A DNA stretch of 64,000 bases from Apostichopus japonicus (Eukaryota > Echinodermata > Holothuroidea > Aspidochirotida > Stichopodidae), in contig NC_092570.1 of assembly GCF_037975245.1 (NCBI RefSeq), positions 13,216,501 through 13,280,500 of the forward strand. The letters are read 5' to 3'. The notes below the pieces were generated by a model. It was not told the DNA's origin. It searched no databases and saw only the letters and a list, made by a program, of their open reading frames with translations. Positions 11,175 through 25,250 of this stretch are shown here, one piece after another (positions within the stretch are counted from its first letter, which is position 1; each line of letters begins with the position of its first letter). The position numbers were made by a program, and so were the translations under genes.

Positions 11175-12659
11175 ATGAAGTTGCTGTCCATCTTGTTGTT
11201 GAGCTGTCTGGTGATGTCCCTAGTTTTGACCACTGACGCAATACGCCTCAAGGGTGTGTTAGGACATCCACCCCCATCCTGCCCTGATGATTGCACCCAT
11301 GATCATGATCATGATCATCGGCATCGTAGATCGATCCAACGACGTGAAGAGAATGCTGAAACAGTAAGTGTTTATGATATGTATCTGTAACATTGAATGA
11401 AAAGTGTTATATAAGATGGTCTAGTAGGCGATGTTTGAGATGTTATAAGCCAAAAATGGTGTTTTAATGGGTGACGACACTAACAGTATTTTTGATTTAG
11501 CGTCACATTTGTTATAATTTATATCTTTTAGCGTAACTGGAAATTTCTCGGATGTTTGCTTAAAATTCCGCTTCTATAATTATATACTACAGTAGCCAAC
11601 ATTGTTAAAATTCATGCAGGACTTATTTGCCCTAATAGGGCGCATGCGCGTTCAAGTAATTACCATACAACCTGTTACTGGGATTATCATAAGGTTCGGT
11701 AACAGTTTAAATACTTGCGCAACGTTTACAGCATAGACCTAAGTGCCTAGGCCTATATGCAAAAACACGAAACTCGTTCAGTCTCAAGCGGTGTTGCCCG
11801 TCTTAGCTAAAAGTTACGGGGTTCACAAAATGGCGGAGTCGTAGTTACAAATCGATATTTTGAACTAACAACATCAGTGTGAATCGAATACACATAAGAA
11901 AAATTAGGGCCGGTATGCAAAGTTATGGAATACGCGAAGTTAGAAACTACATAATAAATCCAACATTTTCAACTTTAAGTGACTTAAGGGAAAGAGTTTA
12001 TATAGTATTATGCTCAATGTAAATGATATCTTAAAAGACGGAATATTAACAAGTAAAATAGTTATGAAAGTTGAAGACGTCTATACGTGGTGAGGAAAAT
12101 AACGAATAATGAAATATGTATAGTGCTCTCCGCCTGTATATTGTGAGAAATGTACAAACATTTTATTAAAGATATTAATTAAAACAATGGTTCTGTACGT
12201 TTACATTTAACTTTAAATCAAGCAAATGTTTCGATTGTTATTCACTTGTCTTATATTCCAATGTTTCTGTGTCGTAATAATTGCAGGAAATATTTACAAG
12301 GTTATATCTTAGATTAAGAGCAAACGCCATCTATTTATATATTCTACTGTCTGCCTTTAATCCAGAGTAGAGCTGAGATTTCAGCTCAGTTAAATATTTC
12401 TTTATATTTAACCAATTAAATCGTGATGTTTGAAATATATACACCGCGGTACAGAGAATTTTGGATTACAGATTCCCGGTTTAGCTGGTTACTGGGACTA
12501 CGCATGGCTAATTAACGTATGAACAATAAAAGCGTACCATGATATAAATGCAGTGCATGAACTTTAATTTCTCTTAATTCGTCGCATTTTTTTTCTCGAT
12601 AAGTTTGCATTAATCATAACTTATGAATATATATATAATTTTTTTAATTGCAGGACTAA
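11175..12659 (+). CDS. alpha family copy B: His/Asp-rich secreted peptide, two exons
   Basis: Exon 1 is 11175-11363 (63 codons). The donor is GCA/ACA followed by GTAAGT at 11364. The acceptor TTTTTTAATTGCAG ends at 12653, and exon 2 adds GAC then TAA (12654-12659), for a 64-residue product. Residues 1-22 are a signal peptide (MKLLSILLLSCLVM...TTDA) almost identical to copies C and D. The mature part differs sharply from its sisters: two cysteines (residues 36 and 40) are three residues apart and are followed by an Asp-His repeat (residues 42-48). The tail QRREENAETD is shared; RR is a possible dibasic cleavage site. The His-Asp run arises from a CATGAT repeat (about 11299-11316). Secretion is inferred from the leader. 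Metal binding by the His-rich part is possible but unproven, and the family is not recognised. Confidence 0.7.
11364..12653 (+). other. intron of alpha copy B
   Basis: This 1290-bp phase-0 GT-AG intron is colinear and similar with those of C (22078-23386) and D (29958-31298). Reading through the donor gives VSVYDMYL and a stop, so a retained-intron product would be short. Confidence 0.65.
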
Positions 12660-14420
12660 CTTTTGGTGGACTGAACAGAAACATAACGCTGTAGACCTTA
12701 TCTGAGAGACTGTTGAATGGATTAGTCGTTTAGCATACAGCTGTAAACTGGTGATGGGATAATCTGTTTTGTTAACTTGTTATCATTTACTTTCCAAACG
12801 ATAGCAATGCTAATTAAAGTAAAACAATAACCATAAATGCAGTGACTGAAATCATTCATTGTAACTTCATTGGCTCAAACTCTGGGAAAATCAAATTTCA
12901 TACACAACCCCTTTCCTATTCCTACCTCACACCTACACCCGTCACCCCGTCCCACCTGTCACCCTTCCAGCCCCTCCCCCATCCGCTGCAAACTCATCAC
13001 TTATGTCAAAGAAAGTCATATCGGGATCGAAGAGGTGAACTTTACACCAAAATAGTTTGACGAATCTCAAGTTTGGGGAAAGGTTCGTTCTTTAAGGTTT
13101 TCTGTTTCTTCGTCGCTCTTTCTTTTTTTTATTCTGTTTTTTTATTCTCGAAAAACCGCGATAAGATTCTTGCACAAAACTAATAGAACAATGAAAACAG
13201 TTAACTTTACATACGAAAATTGTAGTGGTTATGGCGGAAATATCATCTATAATGCGCCCTCTACCCTTACCGTCTTTCGATATCCTTTCTTCCAGGGTTG
13301 TGGATGAAAAAAAAAAACCGTTCTTTCATTTCCTCATATTTCTTTCAGGTTTTCATTTCATACGAGCATTAAAATAGTATCTGACGGCTACCCGCATTTT
13401 CAAGATCAGACACAAAAAGAACCTGTTGATATTGATGAAAAGAATGCGTATGGATTTTAATGTCGTATGTTACCGTTTATCGTTCCAAGTTTGATGAAAC
13501 TTAGACGAAATTTTTCTTATGATATAGGATTTTATTAGATTAATCCAGCAAAGCAATGCTCTGAGGAGTGGAAATTTATACTAATTTATATGACAGTTAA
13601 GCTTTCACTTGACATGAGGATACTTCAGTATTCAGATATCTGTAATTCTGCGAACACTTTTATAACGGTGGCGTGCATACAAAGAGGGTGCGGGGTGGGG
13701 TGGTGTGTTGGTGGGGGTGGGGTGGTGTTCCCCAAGTCCAATCGTCAGTCGGGGGAATGGATCAGCCAGATCATCCGAGTCGTAATATTAGCTAACTTAA
13801 ATAAGCATAATTTGCTTTCAGAAACGACGTGACCTTCAATCTCAGAGCGAAAATTCTAGACTGCTGTGATAATCAGAAAAGGGAAGTCAGTATATCCATA
13901 AAGCTATTACGAAATAGCGCCATCCTTTATTTCGTGTCGCCGGCGTGACAGTGTAAATTTCCCTTGGGTAGTTTTAACTATAATAGTTTAGTATAAAACA
14001 CCCTACCAGATAAAATAACTCGAACCACGGTATAGTACACCAAGCAAGGGTGCATTGTAGTGCATACAAGGGAACAATGAGTTAAATTAGTGAGTGATTC
14101 CAGTAATGAGCAATGTATTGCGCGATTCCGTTTCTCTGTTCTACAGTATTGTTTCAGTTTATTTGGGGGGGGGAGGGGGGGGGTGAGAAAGAAGAAGAAT
14201 TTTATGATAAGAATGCAAAGAGGGGGAAAGAAACTGTCTAGGAATAAACATCAACTGCTTGCTTTTCGAAGGTGGGGGGGGGGGTATAGTACTGGTTTCT
14301 CGTGTATGATCATCCTATAGTGAGTTGCACTCATTTGAAGTAGACTGCGCCATATTATATGAACGCGTTTTTTCGTATACGAAGATACTGCTACATTAAC
14401 TGTCCTGAATGTCATGTTAT
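12660..14420. repeat. alpha B 3' UTR and downstream duplicated sequence
   Basis: The exon 2 sequence after TAA is strongly conserved between units to about 12850 and is probably 3' UTR. Further on are C-rich and T-rich tracts, a G-rich tract at 13688-13733, and G-runs at 14164-14184 and 14272-14283, all shared with unit C. No independent gene is seen. Confidence 0.5.
13688..13733 (+). other. G-rich tract with quadruplex potential
   Basis: Runs of GGGG, GGGG, GGGGG and GGGG are separated by short T/G loops within ~45 bp. The tract is conserved at 24432-24477 (unit C) and 32316-32361 (unit D). Quadruplex formation is inferred from composition. Confidence 0.5.
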
Positions 14421-14422
14421 TG

Positions 14423-14425
<3 letters not shown>

Positions 14426-14511
<86 letters not shown>
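14426..14511. repeat. (TA)n microsatellite
   Basis: An ~85-bp TA run, present at the homologous place in unit C (25167-25250). Unit D has only a short remnant (ATACATGTAAATATACACG near 33170). Confidence 0.9.
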
Positions 14512-14512
<1 letters not shown>

Positions 14513-14971
14513 GTACGATTTATATGTGCATGTTTATGAGAAATAACAGTTTTGATAACTAGATGGTTTATAACTTAGAGTGATTAAAACGATATCAATG
14601 AAAATTTTCCAATTGAAAATCCTGAATCAAATCCACGCTACTAGTTTTATTCTTGAGTTTTTATTCTGTTGTCGTTATTGTTTCGAGTTTTATGAAGAAG
14701 ATAATGCACTCCATATCACAGTGAGATGAGTGCATTTAAGGAATCATATAAGTGACACGTAAGGAAAGAGGGCAGCCAAGGTAATTAAACAATTTCAAAT
14801 TCACGTGTGACCAATTACAGGAAAATTTCATCTGAACCGCATAGCTATTATAACCAGATTTCCGGGTAAGCTCGTTCTACCGTTTATTTCGGTACAGTGT
14901 TTTTATAGCATTGCGTGCCTTTTATATGTCTGCTTCAGTAAGGCAGCACGTATATTACTCTGTGAAGTAGT

Positions 14972-16918
<1,947 letters not shown>

Positions 16919-16984
16919 ATGTAAATATTCATGTTGGAGGTATCGACGCAAAATGAACGTTTTCTCTTCAAAGACAACTTTCGA

Positions 16985-17160
16985 AGTGCTTGACCAAACA
17001 TGCATATTAGTGTCAAATCTCAAAGGTCTAATATTAAGTCCATATGGAGAAACCATTCTATTAAGATTAGTGGTTATTTGACCAAACATGCATATTAGTG
17101 TCAAATCTGAAAGGTCTAGTATTAAACCCATATGGAGAAATCCTTCTATTTAGATTGTTT
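16985..17160. repeat. short tandem duplication upstream of beta exon 1
   Basis: A ~75-bp segment containing TGACCAAACATGCATATTAG occurs twice in a row in unit B but once in unit C (around 27630-27710). Confidence 0.7.
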
Positions 17161-18200
17161 ATTTGTCAGAGAGCACCTGCACTCTCAGGAAAGTCAAATC
17201 GGGATCAAAAAGATGGATTTTACACCAAAAGAGTTTGACGAATCTCAAGTTTGATGGAATGTTTGTTCTCTCGTTTGCATTATTTCTTTGTCTTTCTTTT
17301 TTCATCTTTTTTCCTTCTTTTCTGTTTTAGTATTCTGAACTTTACATATTAAATTTGTAGTTTTTATGGCGGAAATATCCATGGACTTCGCCTTCTGAAA
17401 CTACAACCACACAACTCTACTCTTTCCGTCTTCCGATAGCCTAGTATTTCATAAATTGTTGTATGCAAAACTCCTTAAGCGTACCAAGACCGGGATTGTT
17501 TTTGTTTTTACAAATCGTAGCGTTCTCATATTTTTATCTGTTTTTTGTATATATATTTAACTATTTCAAGCTTCCATTTCATTTCGCTCGCAGGCTAGAA
17601 AAATATGTACCATAACCAGTATTGTACAGGATATAGGTCTTTGAAAGAGTGATTTCAACAAAACGTCATTATGGAAATGTCTCTAAATTGAACTCTACTA
17701 CGGATGTAACCTAGTTCCTCAGGATGCACCATCTGACGTTCCCTTTTTATTTTTTGCTGGAGCAAGACCCCTACAGAGGGGTCGGCTTCTATAACCCCAT
17801 GGCAGCACCTCCTTTGTAAAATCTGTCATTTGCCTCTTGCCCTTCGACAAAAATTCAGCCCCTCTACCTTAATCAGACGGCGGAATTCTGAATTCCACCC
17901 CCTCCCCCAACGCCCAACACCTCAAACACCTGTGCACGCCTCTGGGTACGTATCCAGTCCATTCATGGGGTTATTGTGACAACTCTAATGTTGTGTAATT
18001 GTTATGCTGTAAAATATGTGACAAGGGTAACTATGTCGGCCACACGGGTTCCAAATTTAGAAAAATAGAGACTATATTAAACTTTAGTCATGTAGGTATC
18101 GTTCACTTGGCAAGCAATGCCAATCTTGTAGTGCGCACTACAAGAAAATACCCCTCACACTGAATAGGGCCTAAGGATTTTAAGCGATTTATCCATTTGT
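17160..18200. repeat. duplicated intergenic block (matches 8340-8990)
   Basis: Direct copy of the sequence downstream of unit A, with a T-rich stretch and no gene recognised. Its junction with the inserted element at 18203 is defined by comparison with 8960-8985. Confidence 0.6.
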
Positions 18201-18202
18201 TA

Positions 18203-19283
18203 TGCTGGCGTCACACTGTCCCGAAGTTGACATCAGATGGACACACGATAAAGAAAATGTTCAAATTCGGCTCTGATCGTAAAAACATCGGGCCATTCGT
18301 GAGGGCATCTTAAACCATCGTATGACCGCCGGTGGAGTTTTTCAGGCTCCGGCAGCAACTTCGTGAGTGGTGGTAAAATCTTTGGCATGCCAAAAAATTG
18401 CCCGAAGACCTTGCGAAGGTTCATTTTCGTGTTGAATTCGTGTGTCCATTTTGCCTTTCGTAAGGCCATCGTGAGGGCATCTTATCAAATCGTGTCATCT
18501 TCTTTTTTACTTCGTGTGATCATCGGTGCCATCGGGCATTTTCGCCTCACGAAGACAATACGAAGGAAACAAGAACCTACCCGATTGTCTTATGAAGGTA
18601 ACACGAATACGTGAAGCCCTCGCAATGCCGTCGAGTAACCATCGTATTATAATACGATGACATCGAGATGGGACCACGGTGTCGGCGAAGACAGCCGAAT
18701 TTGTGAACCTCAAGCGTTTCCCAGGTGTCATGGTAACGTGGACATATAAAGGCCAGCCTCAAAGAATCTTCCACAGACATTCCTAAGCAACTCTACAGAG
18801 TAGAGGCGTGTGTAATTTCAGTTCCTGCAGAATGGCATACTTTGGTGATGAGACAACCAGGAAAAAGAAAGCAGCAGCATTGCTTCTTTTGATGTACCTC
18901 AGAGAACATGATGAGCACTTCTTACAGGCCCAGCACCTCCTCTTACAATAACAAACCATTCTTTGATTTCACTTTGTCATTTCTTGCTATTTGCCTTTCT
19001 AGCATTCGACAATGTACTTATCAATACGTCGTCGTGTAGCCATCGTGTGGCCTTCGTGTGGCATTCGTGTGTCCTGCGGGTAAACTACTTAAATAGAAAT
19101 GCACATCTTCGTGTTGCCTTCGTGTGTGGTTCGGGTGCCATCGTGTGACCTTCTGTAGGCATCGTACTTGCTTCGGCTGTTGATTGGCTGTTGACCAAGT
19201 TCGGGGCCATCTTCGTGCGAAATTCAAAATTCCATATTCGTATGGCCATCTGGTGTCAACTTCGCGACAGTGTGACGGCTGCA
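18203..19283. mobile_element. inverted-repeat DNA transposon, non-autonomous, PIF/Harbinger-like
   Basis: Ends are inverted repeats: left GCTGGCGTCACACTGTC, right end reverse complement GCAGCCGTCACACTGTC, with similarity extending through GAAGTTGACA(T/C)CAGATGG. The paralogous sequence at 8970-8985 lacks the element, so it is a true insertion. The flanks are GTTA / TAAGGGA, compatible with a 2-3 bp TA or TWA duplication typical of PIF/Harbinger. The interior has repeated TTCGTGTG motifs and a small ORF (18832-18951). The superfamily call is tentative. Confidence 0.65.
18832..18951 (+). pseudogene. 39-residue ORF inside the transposon, possible transposase remnant
   Basis: The ORF starts MAYFGDETTRKKKAAALL and stops at TAA 18949-18951. 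A TATA-like CATATAAAGG lies ~85 bp upstream. The run of basic then Leu residues at the N-terminus resembles the starts of some Harbinger-family proteins, but it is too short for a domain assignment. It may be the stub of a deleted transposon gene. Confidence 0.35.
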
Positions 19284-19489
19284 TAAGGGAGAACGGATCT
19301 CTGGGATATTGACTTCTCTTGTTCTGTTGACAATGTTGTTGTACTTTCTAGTTCTATGTACGATGTTCGTTTGCTACTTTTCAGTTCACTTCGCACGCGT
19401 GTCAGAAGTAACCGCTGTTCGTTAAAAAAAAAACATGTGTGCTCATATTATATCATGTGTTGTATATACGGTATCAATTTTTGGTTTCG

Positions 19490-21065
19490 ATGAAATCGTA
19501 ACCTATGCATTCATGCAGGCGGAGAGTGTGTGTGTGTGTTTGTGTGTGTGACGCCTGGCTTGTAAACACGGTAACTCAAGTAGGGAAGCTTGGACCAATC
19601 TAATATTTGGTGTATATGAGTACCACATTGAGTAGATGTGCCCTATTTTTTGTGGTGCCTGTGAAGGTCACCAAAGGTCAGTTAGAGGCCAAAAACCAAA
19701 TATTATAACAAGCAATAACTCCCATTGACAGGATCCGACATGGTTGATATTTTGGGACCAGTTGTGAATGGGGTAAGGGATCATTTAAAAACATAACGGT
19801 CATGTGATCCAAGGTCAACAAAGGTCAATTAGGGGTCAAAAACTAGTATTTTTGCAATAACTTGAGAACCAAATGTCCGTGAAGGTTGGGAGTTACGCTA
19901 TTGTAATCAGGGAGTCGACCCGCATCTAGGCGACCTTTGACCTCAGGTTAACCTCCGGTGACCTTTATCAGTTTTTTGGGTTATTTTAATTTTCGTGGCC
20001 ATAATCGGATCTCAAAGGTACCTTCCGATCAAAATGGTCCATAGTTGACCCCTGTGCGACCTTCGTGTGCGAAGTTATCAGAGGTCAATGTTTTTGTTTT
20101 TAATAAGTACAGTTAGGATGGTCGTACAGACTAGTCATGTTGCTTTTTGAAATCAGCGTGTCAAACTACATCTGACCGCGAGGTCAACAGGTCAAAGGTC
20201 AAATCTTAAAAAATATGCTCATTTTAGGAGATACGGGGCGAAACAAAACAGAACAAAGATAAGTTTAAAAGTTTGTTGACATATGATAGAGCTTTTTGTG
20301 CTGAATATAGGAAACCAACTTCCGCTTCAATCGGACACCCAGTTCTCAAGTTATGAGGTGCCAAAGGTTGGTTTTGATACATTTCTAGCAATAACATTAT
20401 GTGTGTACATTGTAGTCCAACAATTTTTTAGGACAGAGTGCACCTCATTAAGAGAAACATTTTTGATAAAAACCATCAGGTCATTCAAGGTTGATTATGT
20501 GCAAAAAACTGCCAGCTTATGCTTATTTTTGCAACAACTTCTAGTCACGAAATCTGACATGGCTGGTATATTAGGACAAGTTGTGAATGGAGTAGGGACA
20601 CATTTTCAAAAATAACCGTGATGTGATCCAAGGTCACCAAAGGTCATTTATGGGTCAAAATGTGTTTTTTTTTCTCAATAACTTGTGAAACTACCACTGA
20701 CAGGGTCCGACATGGTTGATATTTTGGGACTAGTTGTGAATGGGGTAAAGAATCGTTTCAAAACATAACGGTAATATGATCCAAGGTCAACAAAGGTCAA
20801 TTAATGGGTCAAAATGTGTTTTTTCCGATAACTTGTGAAACTACCCGCTGACAAGGTTGAGAGTTACGCTATTGTAATACAATAGTCGAACTGCATTTGG
20901 GTGACCTTTGACCTCAGGTTGACCACCAGTGACCTGTATTAGCTTCTTTCAAGTTGATTCTTTGAAGTTTCGTGGGCATATTCCAATCTAACTTGTCCAT
21001 AAGTGGACTCCTCTGCAACCCTAATTTGCGAAGTTATTAGAGATTTGGTTTGGTTTTGTAATACT
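19490..21065. repeat. AGGTCA-rich internally repetitive block
   Basis: Recurring phrases with AGGTCA or its complement, such as AAGGTCACCAAAGGTCA, GGTCAAAGGTCAAA (near 20190) and TGACCTTTGACCTCAGG (near 20905), recur every ~60-130 bp. Sub-blocks are directly duplicated (19860-20060 resembles 20830-21050) and reappear at 27985-28950 and 54880-55460. No credible gene is present; the 110-codon frame at 20283 is within the repeat. Confidence 0.7.
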
Positions 21066-21709
21066 TGGTGTGTGGATTCATAACATTGAGTACAAGAACC
21101 CTATTGCTTTTGATGGAGGTCTGTATAACCACGTACAGTAGACTGACCTGTGTTAGCATGCCATAGTGTTATTGTAACAGCAAGTTCTGGTTATACTAAC
21201 AAGCAGAAGTCTAGTGCATTGAAGTCATCGAAACCTCAATGCATTTTGCATTCTGGTTATAATTCATCGATCTTTCGCGGAACATTGTTACATAATGTAT
21301 ATATAAAAACATAAATGTATTATATATTCATTTCACGGAGTTCATAGTATCTCTTCCGAGTTCCGACTTCACAAATAAAGTTCGGGTTGGATAGCATTAT
21401 AATTGATCTCTATATTAAGGCTCATTGCTTACGTCATTCATAAGTTCCCCCAAGAGGGTCGAGCACTCGTAGATTATGATAATACTATTACTTATCTAAT
21501 ACTTATTGCTCTTCACCATTATATTCAGGTTAATGTCCTCCACCGCAAGTAAAAAATGCGACCCCTAGCCAGTTCTGGGCAGTTGTCGAATTACATATTG
21601 CAACATATTATGATCTAAGTGAAATGGATATTTGGTTTCCTAGGGTGTCTCGTCCAACAAAATCAAGAAACATAAGATGAAGAAGAATGCATTTTCCTCC
21701 ACCTGCACC

Positions 21710-21720
21710 TTTATATAATA
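21710..21720 (+). promoter_or_regulatory. TATA-box-like element of alpha copy C
   Basis: TTTATATAATA about 190 bp upstream of the alpha C ATG, in the same context as in copies B and D. Confidence 0.5.
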
Positions 21721-21903
21721 AAAACAAAAGAACTCGTATCAATGTAGCTATCTGATAAAAGGTTGTGGGATGCGCTGCGTGTACCACTTATCCCTGAGAG
21801 TTTTGCTAACGAGGTCGATAGATTTTGACTTGCTGACCAGTTTGACAAAGGCAACATTGCGTAATCTTCTGCATATGCTGGACATTCTGCTAACACTTGT
21901 AAA

Positions 21904-23392
21904 ATGAAGTTGCTGACCGTGTTGTTGTTGAGCTGTCTGTTGATGTCCCTGGTTTTGACCACAGACGTAAGACATGCGTGCAAGTCAGGGTTAAGATTTG
22001 CTCGGCATCTCTGCCCTAAGTCTAGGGAGGCGAATGATCATGGGGCGTTCCAACGACGTGAAGAGAATGCTGAAGCAGTAAGTGTTAATAATATGTATCT
22101 GTAATATTGAATGGAAAATGTTATATAAGATGGTCTAGGCGATGTTTGAGACGTTATAAGACAACAATGATGTTGTAATAGGTAACGCAACTAACAGTAT
22201 TGCTGGTTTTTGGTCACATGTGTCATCATTTATATTCTTTAGAGTAACTGGAACTTTTTCGGATGTTTGCTTAAAATTCCGATTTAAATATAGTGCAGTA
22301 GCCAACAGCGGTAAAATTCATGTAGGAGTGATGTTCCCTAATAGGGCGAATGCGCGTTAAAGTAATGGCCATACCATACATAGGTTACTGGAATTATCAT
22401 TAGGTTCGGTAACAGTTTAATCACTTGGCGCGGTGTGACGGCAACGTTTACTGCATGGACCTAAAGTGCCTAGGTCTATATGCAAGAAAACGAAATAAGT
22501 TGTCCTTGTTTGGCCTCAAGCGGTGTTGCCCGTTTTAGCAAAACTTATGGGGTTAAAAAAGGGTGGAGTCGTGGTTACAAATCGACATTTTGAACTAACA
22601 ACTACATTGTGTATCGGCGGCAGCGGCAGTACAACTATACATGTATACACATGCGAACAATTAGGGCCGGTATGCAAAGTTATGGAATACGCGTAGTTAG
22701 AAACTACATTATGCATCCAGCATTTTAAACTATATAAGTGAAGGGAAGAGTTTATATATTATTACGCTCAATATAAATGTTATCTCAAAAGACGGAATAT
22801 TTACAAGCAAAATAGTTATGAAAGTTGAAGACGGGAATGAAATATGTATAGAGCTCTCCGTCTGTATATTGTGAGAAATAAACAAAAAAATTAATAGAGA
22901 GATTATTTAAAGCAATAGTTCTGCATGTACGTTTACAGTCAACTTTAAATAAAGAAAATGTTTCGATTGTTATTCACTTGTGTTATATTCCAATGTGTCT
23001 GTGACGTAATAATTAGAGGAAATATTTAAAAGGTCATTTCTTAGATTAAGAGCAAGCGCCATCTATTTATATTTCATTGTCTGCCTTTAATTCATAGTGT
23101 AGCTGAGATTTCAGCTCAGTTAATTTTTCTTTATATTTAACCAAATAAATCGTGATGTTTGTAACATATTTACCGCGGTACAGGGAATTTTGGATTACAT
23201 ATTCCCGGTTTAGCTGGCAAGTACCCGGGACTACGCATGGCTAATTAACGTATGAACAATAAAAGCGTGCCATAATATAAATGCAGTGCATGAACTGTAA
23301 TTTCTCTTAATTCGTCGCATTTTTTTCTCGATAAGTTTGCATTAATCATAACTTATGAATATATATATAATTTTTTTTAATTGCAGGACTAA
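21904..23392 (+). CDS. alpha family copy C: secreted cysteine-loop peptide, two exons
   Basis: Exon 1 is 21904-22077 (58 codons), donor GTAAGT at 22078, acceptor ending 23386, then GAC TAA (23387-23392): 59 residues. The leader is nearly identical to copy D. Two mature cysteines (26 and 37) have ten residues between them, including GLRFARH, shared with copy D. The basic region is followed by NDHGAFQ and the conserved RREENAEAD tail. The loop could be disulfide-closed and the RR could be a processing site; both are inferences. Copies C and D are the closest pair. The precursor is small, basic and secreted, compatible with a host-defence or signalling peptide, but no known family is recognised. 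Confidence 0.7.
22078..23386 (+). other. intron of alpha copy C
   Basis: 1309-bp phase-0 GT-AG intron colinear with those of copies B and D. No nested gene is seen. Confidence 0.65.
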
Positions 23393-25160
23393 CTTTTGGT
23401 GGACTGAACAGAAACATAACGCTGTAGACCTTATCTGAGAGACTGTTGAATGGATTAGTCGTTTAGCATACAGCTGTAAACTGGTGATGGGATAATCTGT
23501 TTTGTTAACTTGTTATCATTTACTTTCCAAATGATAGCAATGCTTATTAAAGTAAAACAATAACCATAAATGCAGTGACTGAAATCATTCATTGTAACTT
23601 CATTGGCTCAAACTCTGGGAAAATCAAATTTTATACACAACCCCTTCCCTATTCCTACCTCACACCTACACCCTTCACCCCGCCCCACCTGTCACCCTTC
23701 CAGCCCACCCAACCCCCCCCCCATCCGCTGCAAACTCAACACTTATGTCAAAGAAAGTCATATCGGGATCGAAGAGGTGAACTTTACACCAAAATAATTT
23801 GACGAATCTCAAGTTTGGGGAAAGGTTCGTTCTTTAAGGTTTTTTGTTTCTTCGTCGTTCTTTCTTTTTTTTAATTCTGTTTTTTTTTTATTCTCGAAAA
23901 ACCGCGATAAGACTCTTGCACAAAACTAATAGAACAATGAAAACAGTTAACTTTACATACGAAAATTGTAGTGGTTATGGCGGAAATATCATCTATAATG
24001 CGCCCTCTACCCTTACCGTCTTTCGATATCCTTTCTTCCAGGGTTGTGAATGAAAAAAAAAAGCCGTTCTTTCATTTCCTCATATTTCTTTCAGGTTTTC
24101 ATTTCATACGAGCATTAAAATAGTATCTGACGGCTACCCGCATTTTCGAGATCAGAAAAAAAGAACCTGTTGATATTGATGAAAAGAAAGCGTATGGATT
24201 TTAATGTCGTATGTAACTGTTTATCGTTCCAAGTTTGATGAAACTTAGACGAAATTTTTCTTATGATATAGATTATATTAGATTAATCCAGCAAAGCTAT
24301 GCTCTGAGGAGTGGAAATTTATACTAATTTATATGACAGTTAAGCTTTCACTTGACATGACAATACTTCAGTATTCAGATATCTGTGTATCTGCGAACAC
24401 TTTTATAACGGTGGCGTGCATACAAAGAGGGTGCGGGGTGGGGTGGTGTGTTGGTGGGGGTGGGGTGGTGTTCCCCAAGTCCAATCGTCAGTCGGGGGAA
24501 TGGATCAGCCAGATCATCCGAGTCGTAATATTAGCTAACTTAAATAAGCATAATTTGCTTTCACAAACGACGTGACCTTCAATCTCAGAGCGAAAATTCT
24601 AGACTGCTGTGATAATCAGAAAAGGAAAGTCAGTATATCCATAAAGCTATTACGAAATAGCGCCATCCTTTATTTCGTGTAGCCGGCGTGACAGTGTAAA
24701 TTTCCCTTGGGTAGTTTTAACTATAATAGTTTAGTATAAAACACCCTACCAGATAAAATAAATCGAACCACGGTATAGTACACCAAGCAAGGGTGCATTG
24801 TAGTGCATACTAGGGAACAATGAGTTAAATTAGTGAGTGATTCCAGTAGTGAGCAATGTATTGCGCGATTCCGTTTCTCTGTTCTACAGTATTGTTTCAG
24901 TTTATTTGGGGGGAGGGGGGGGGGTGAGAAAGAAGAAGAATTTTATGATAAGAATGCAAAGAGGGGGAAAGAAACTGTCTAGGAATAAACATCAACTGCT
25001 TGCTTTTCGAATGTGGGGGGGGGGGGTATAGTACTGGTTTCTCGTGTATGATCATCCTATAGTGAGTTGCACTCATTTGAAGTAGACTGCGCCATATTAT
25101 ATGAACGCGACTTTTCGTATACGAAGATACTGCTACATTAATTGTCCTGAATGTCATGTT
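23393..25160. repeat. alpha C 3' UTR and downstream duplicated sequence
   Basis: Close copy of 12660-14420, including the G-rich tract at 24432-24477 and G-runs at 24908-24923 and 25015-25026. No independent gene. Confidence 0.5.
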
Positions 25161-25164
25161 ATTG

Positions 25165-25166
<2 letters not shown>

Positions 25167-25249
<83 letters not shown>

Positions 25250-25250
25250 A
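25167..25250. repeat. (TA)n microsatellite
   Basis: TA run at the same position as 14426-14511 in unit B. Confidence 0.9.

Noticed and set aside
11364-11390. Alpha proteins ending VSVYDMYL or VSVNNMYL as the true C-terminus
   Set aside because: These codons lie beyond a perfect GTAAGT donor, and a matched acceptor exists downstream in every copy; they would occur only with intron retention.
12654-12700. A longer alpha C-terminus read as GLTFGGLNRN from exon 2
   Set aside because: It needs the acceptor to end one base earlier than AG allows; the real junction gives GAC TAA in frame.
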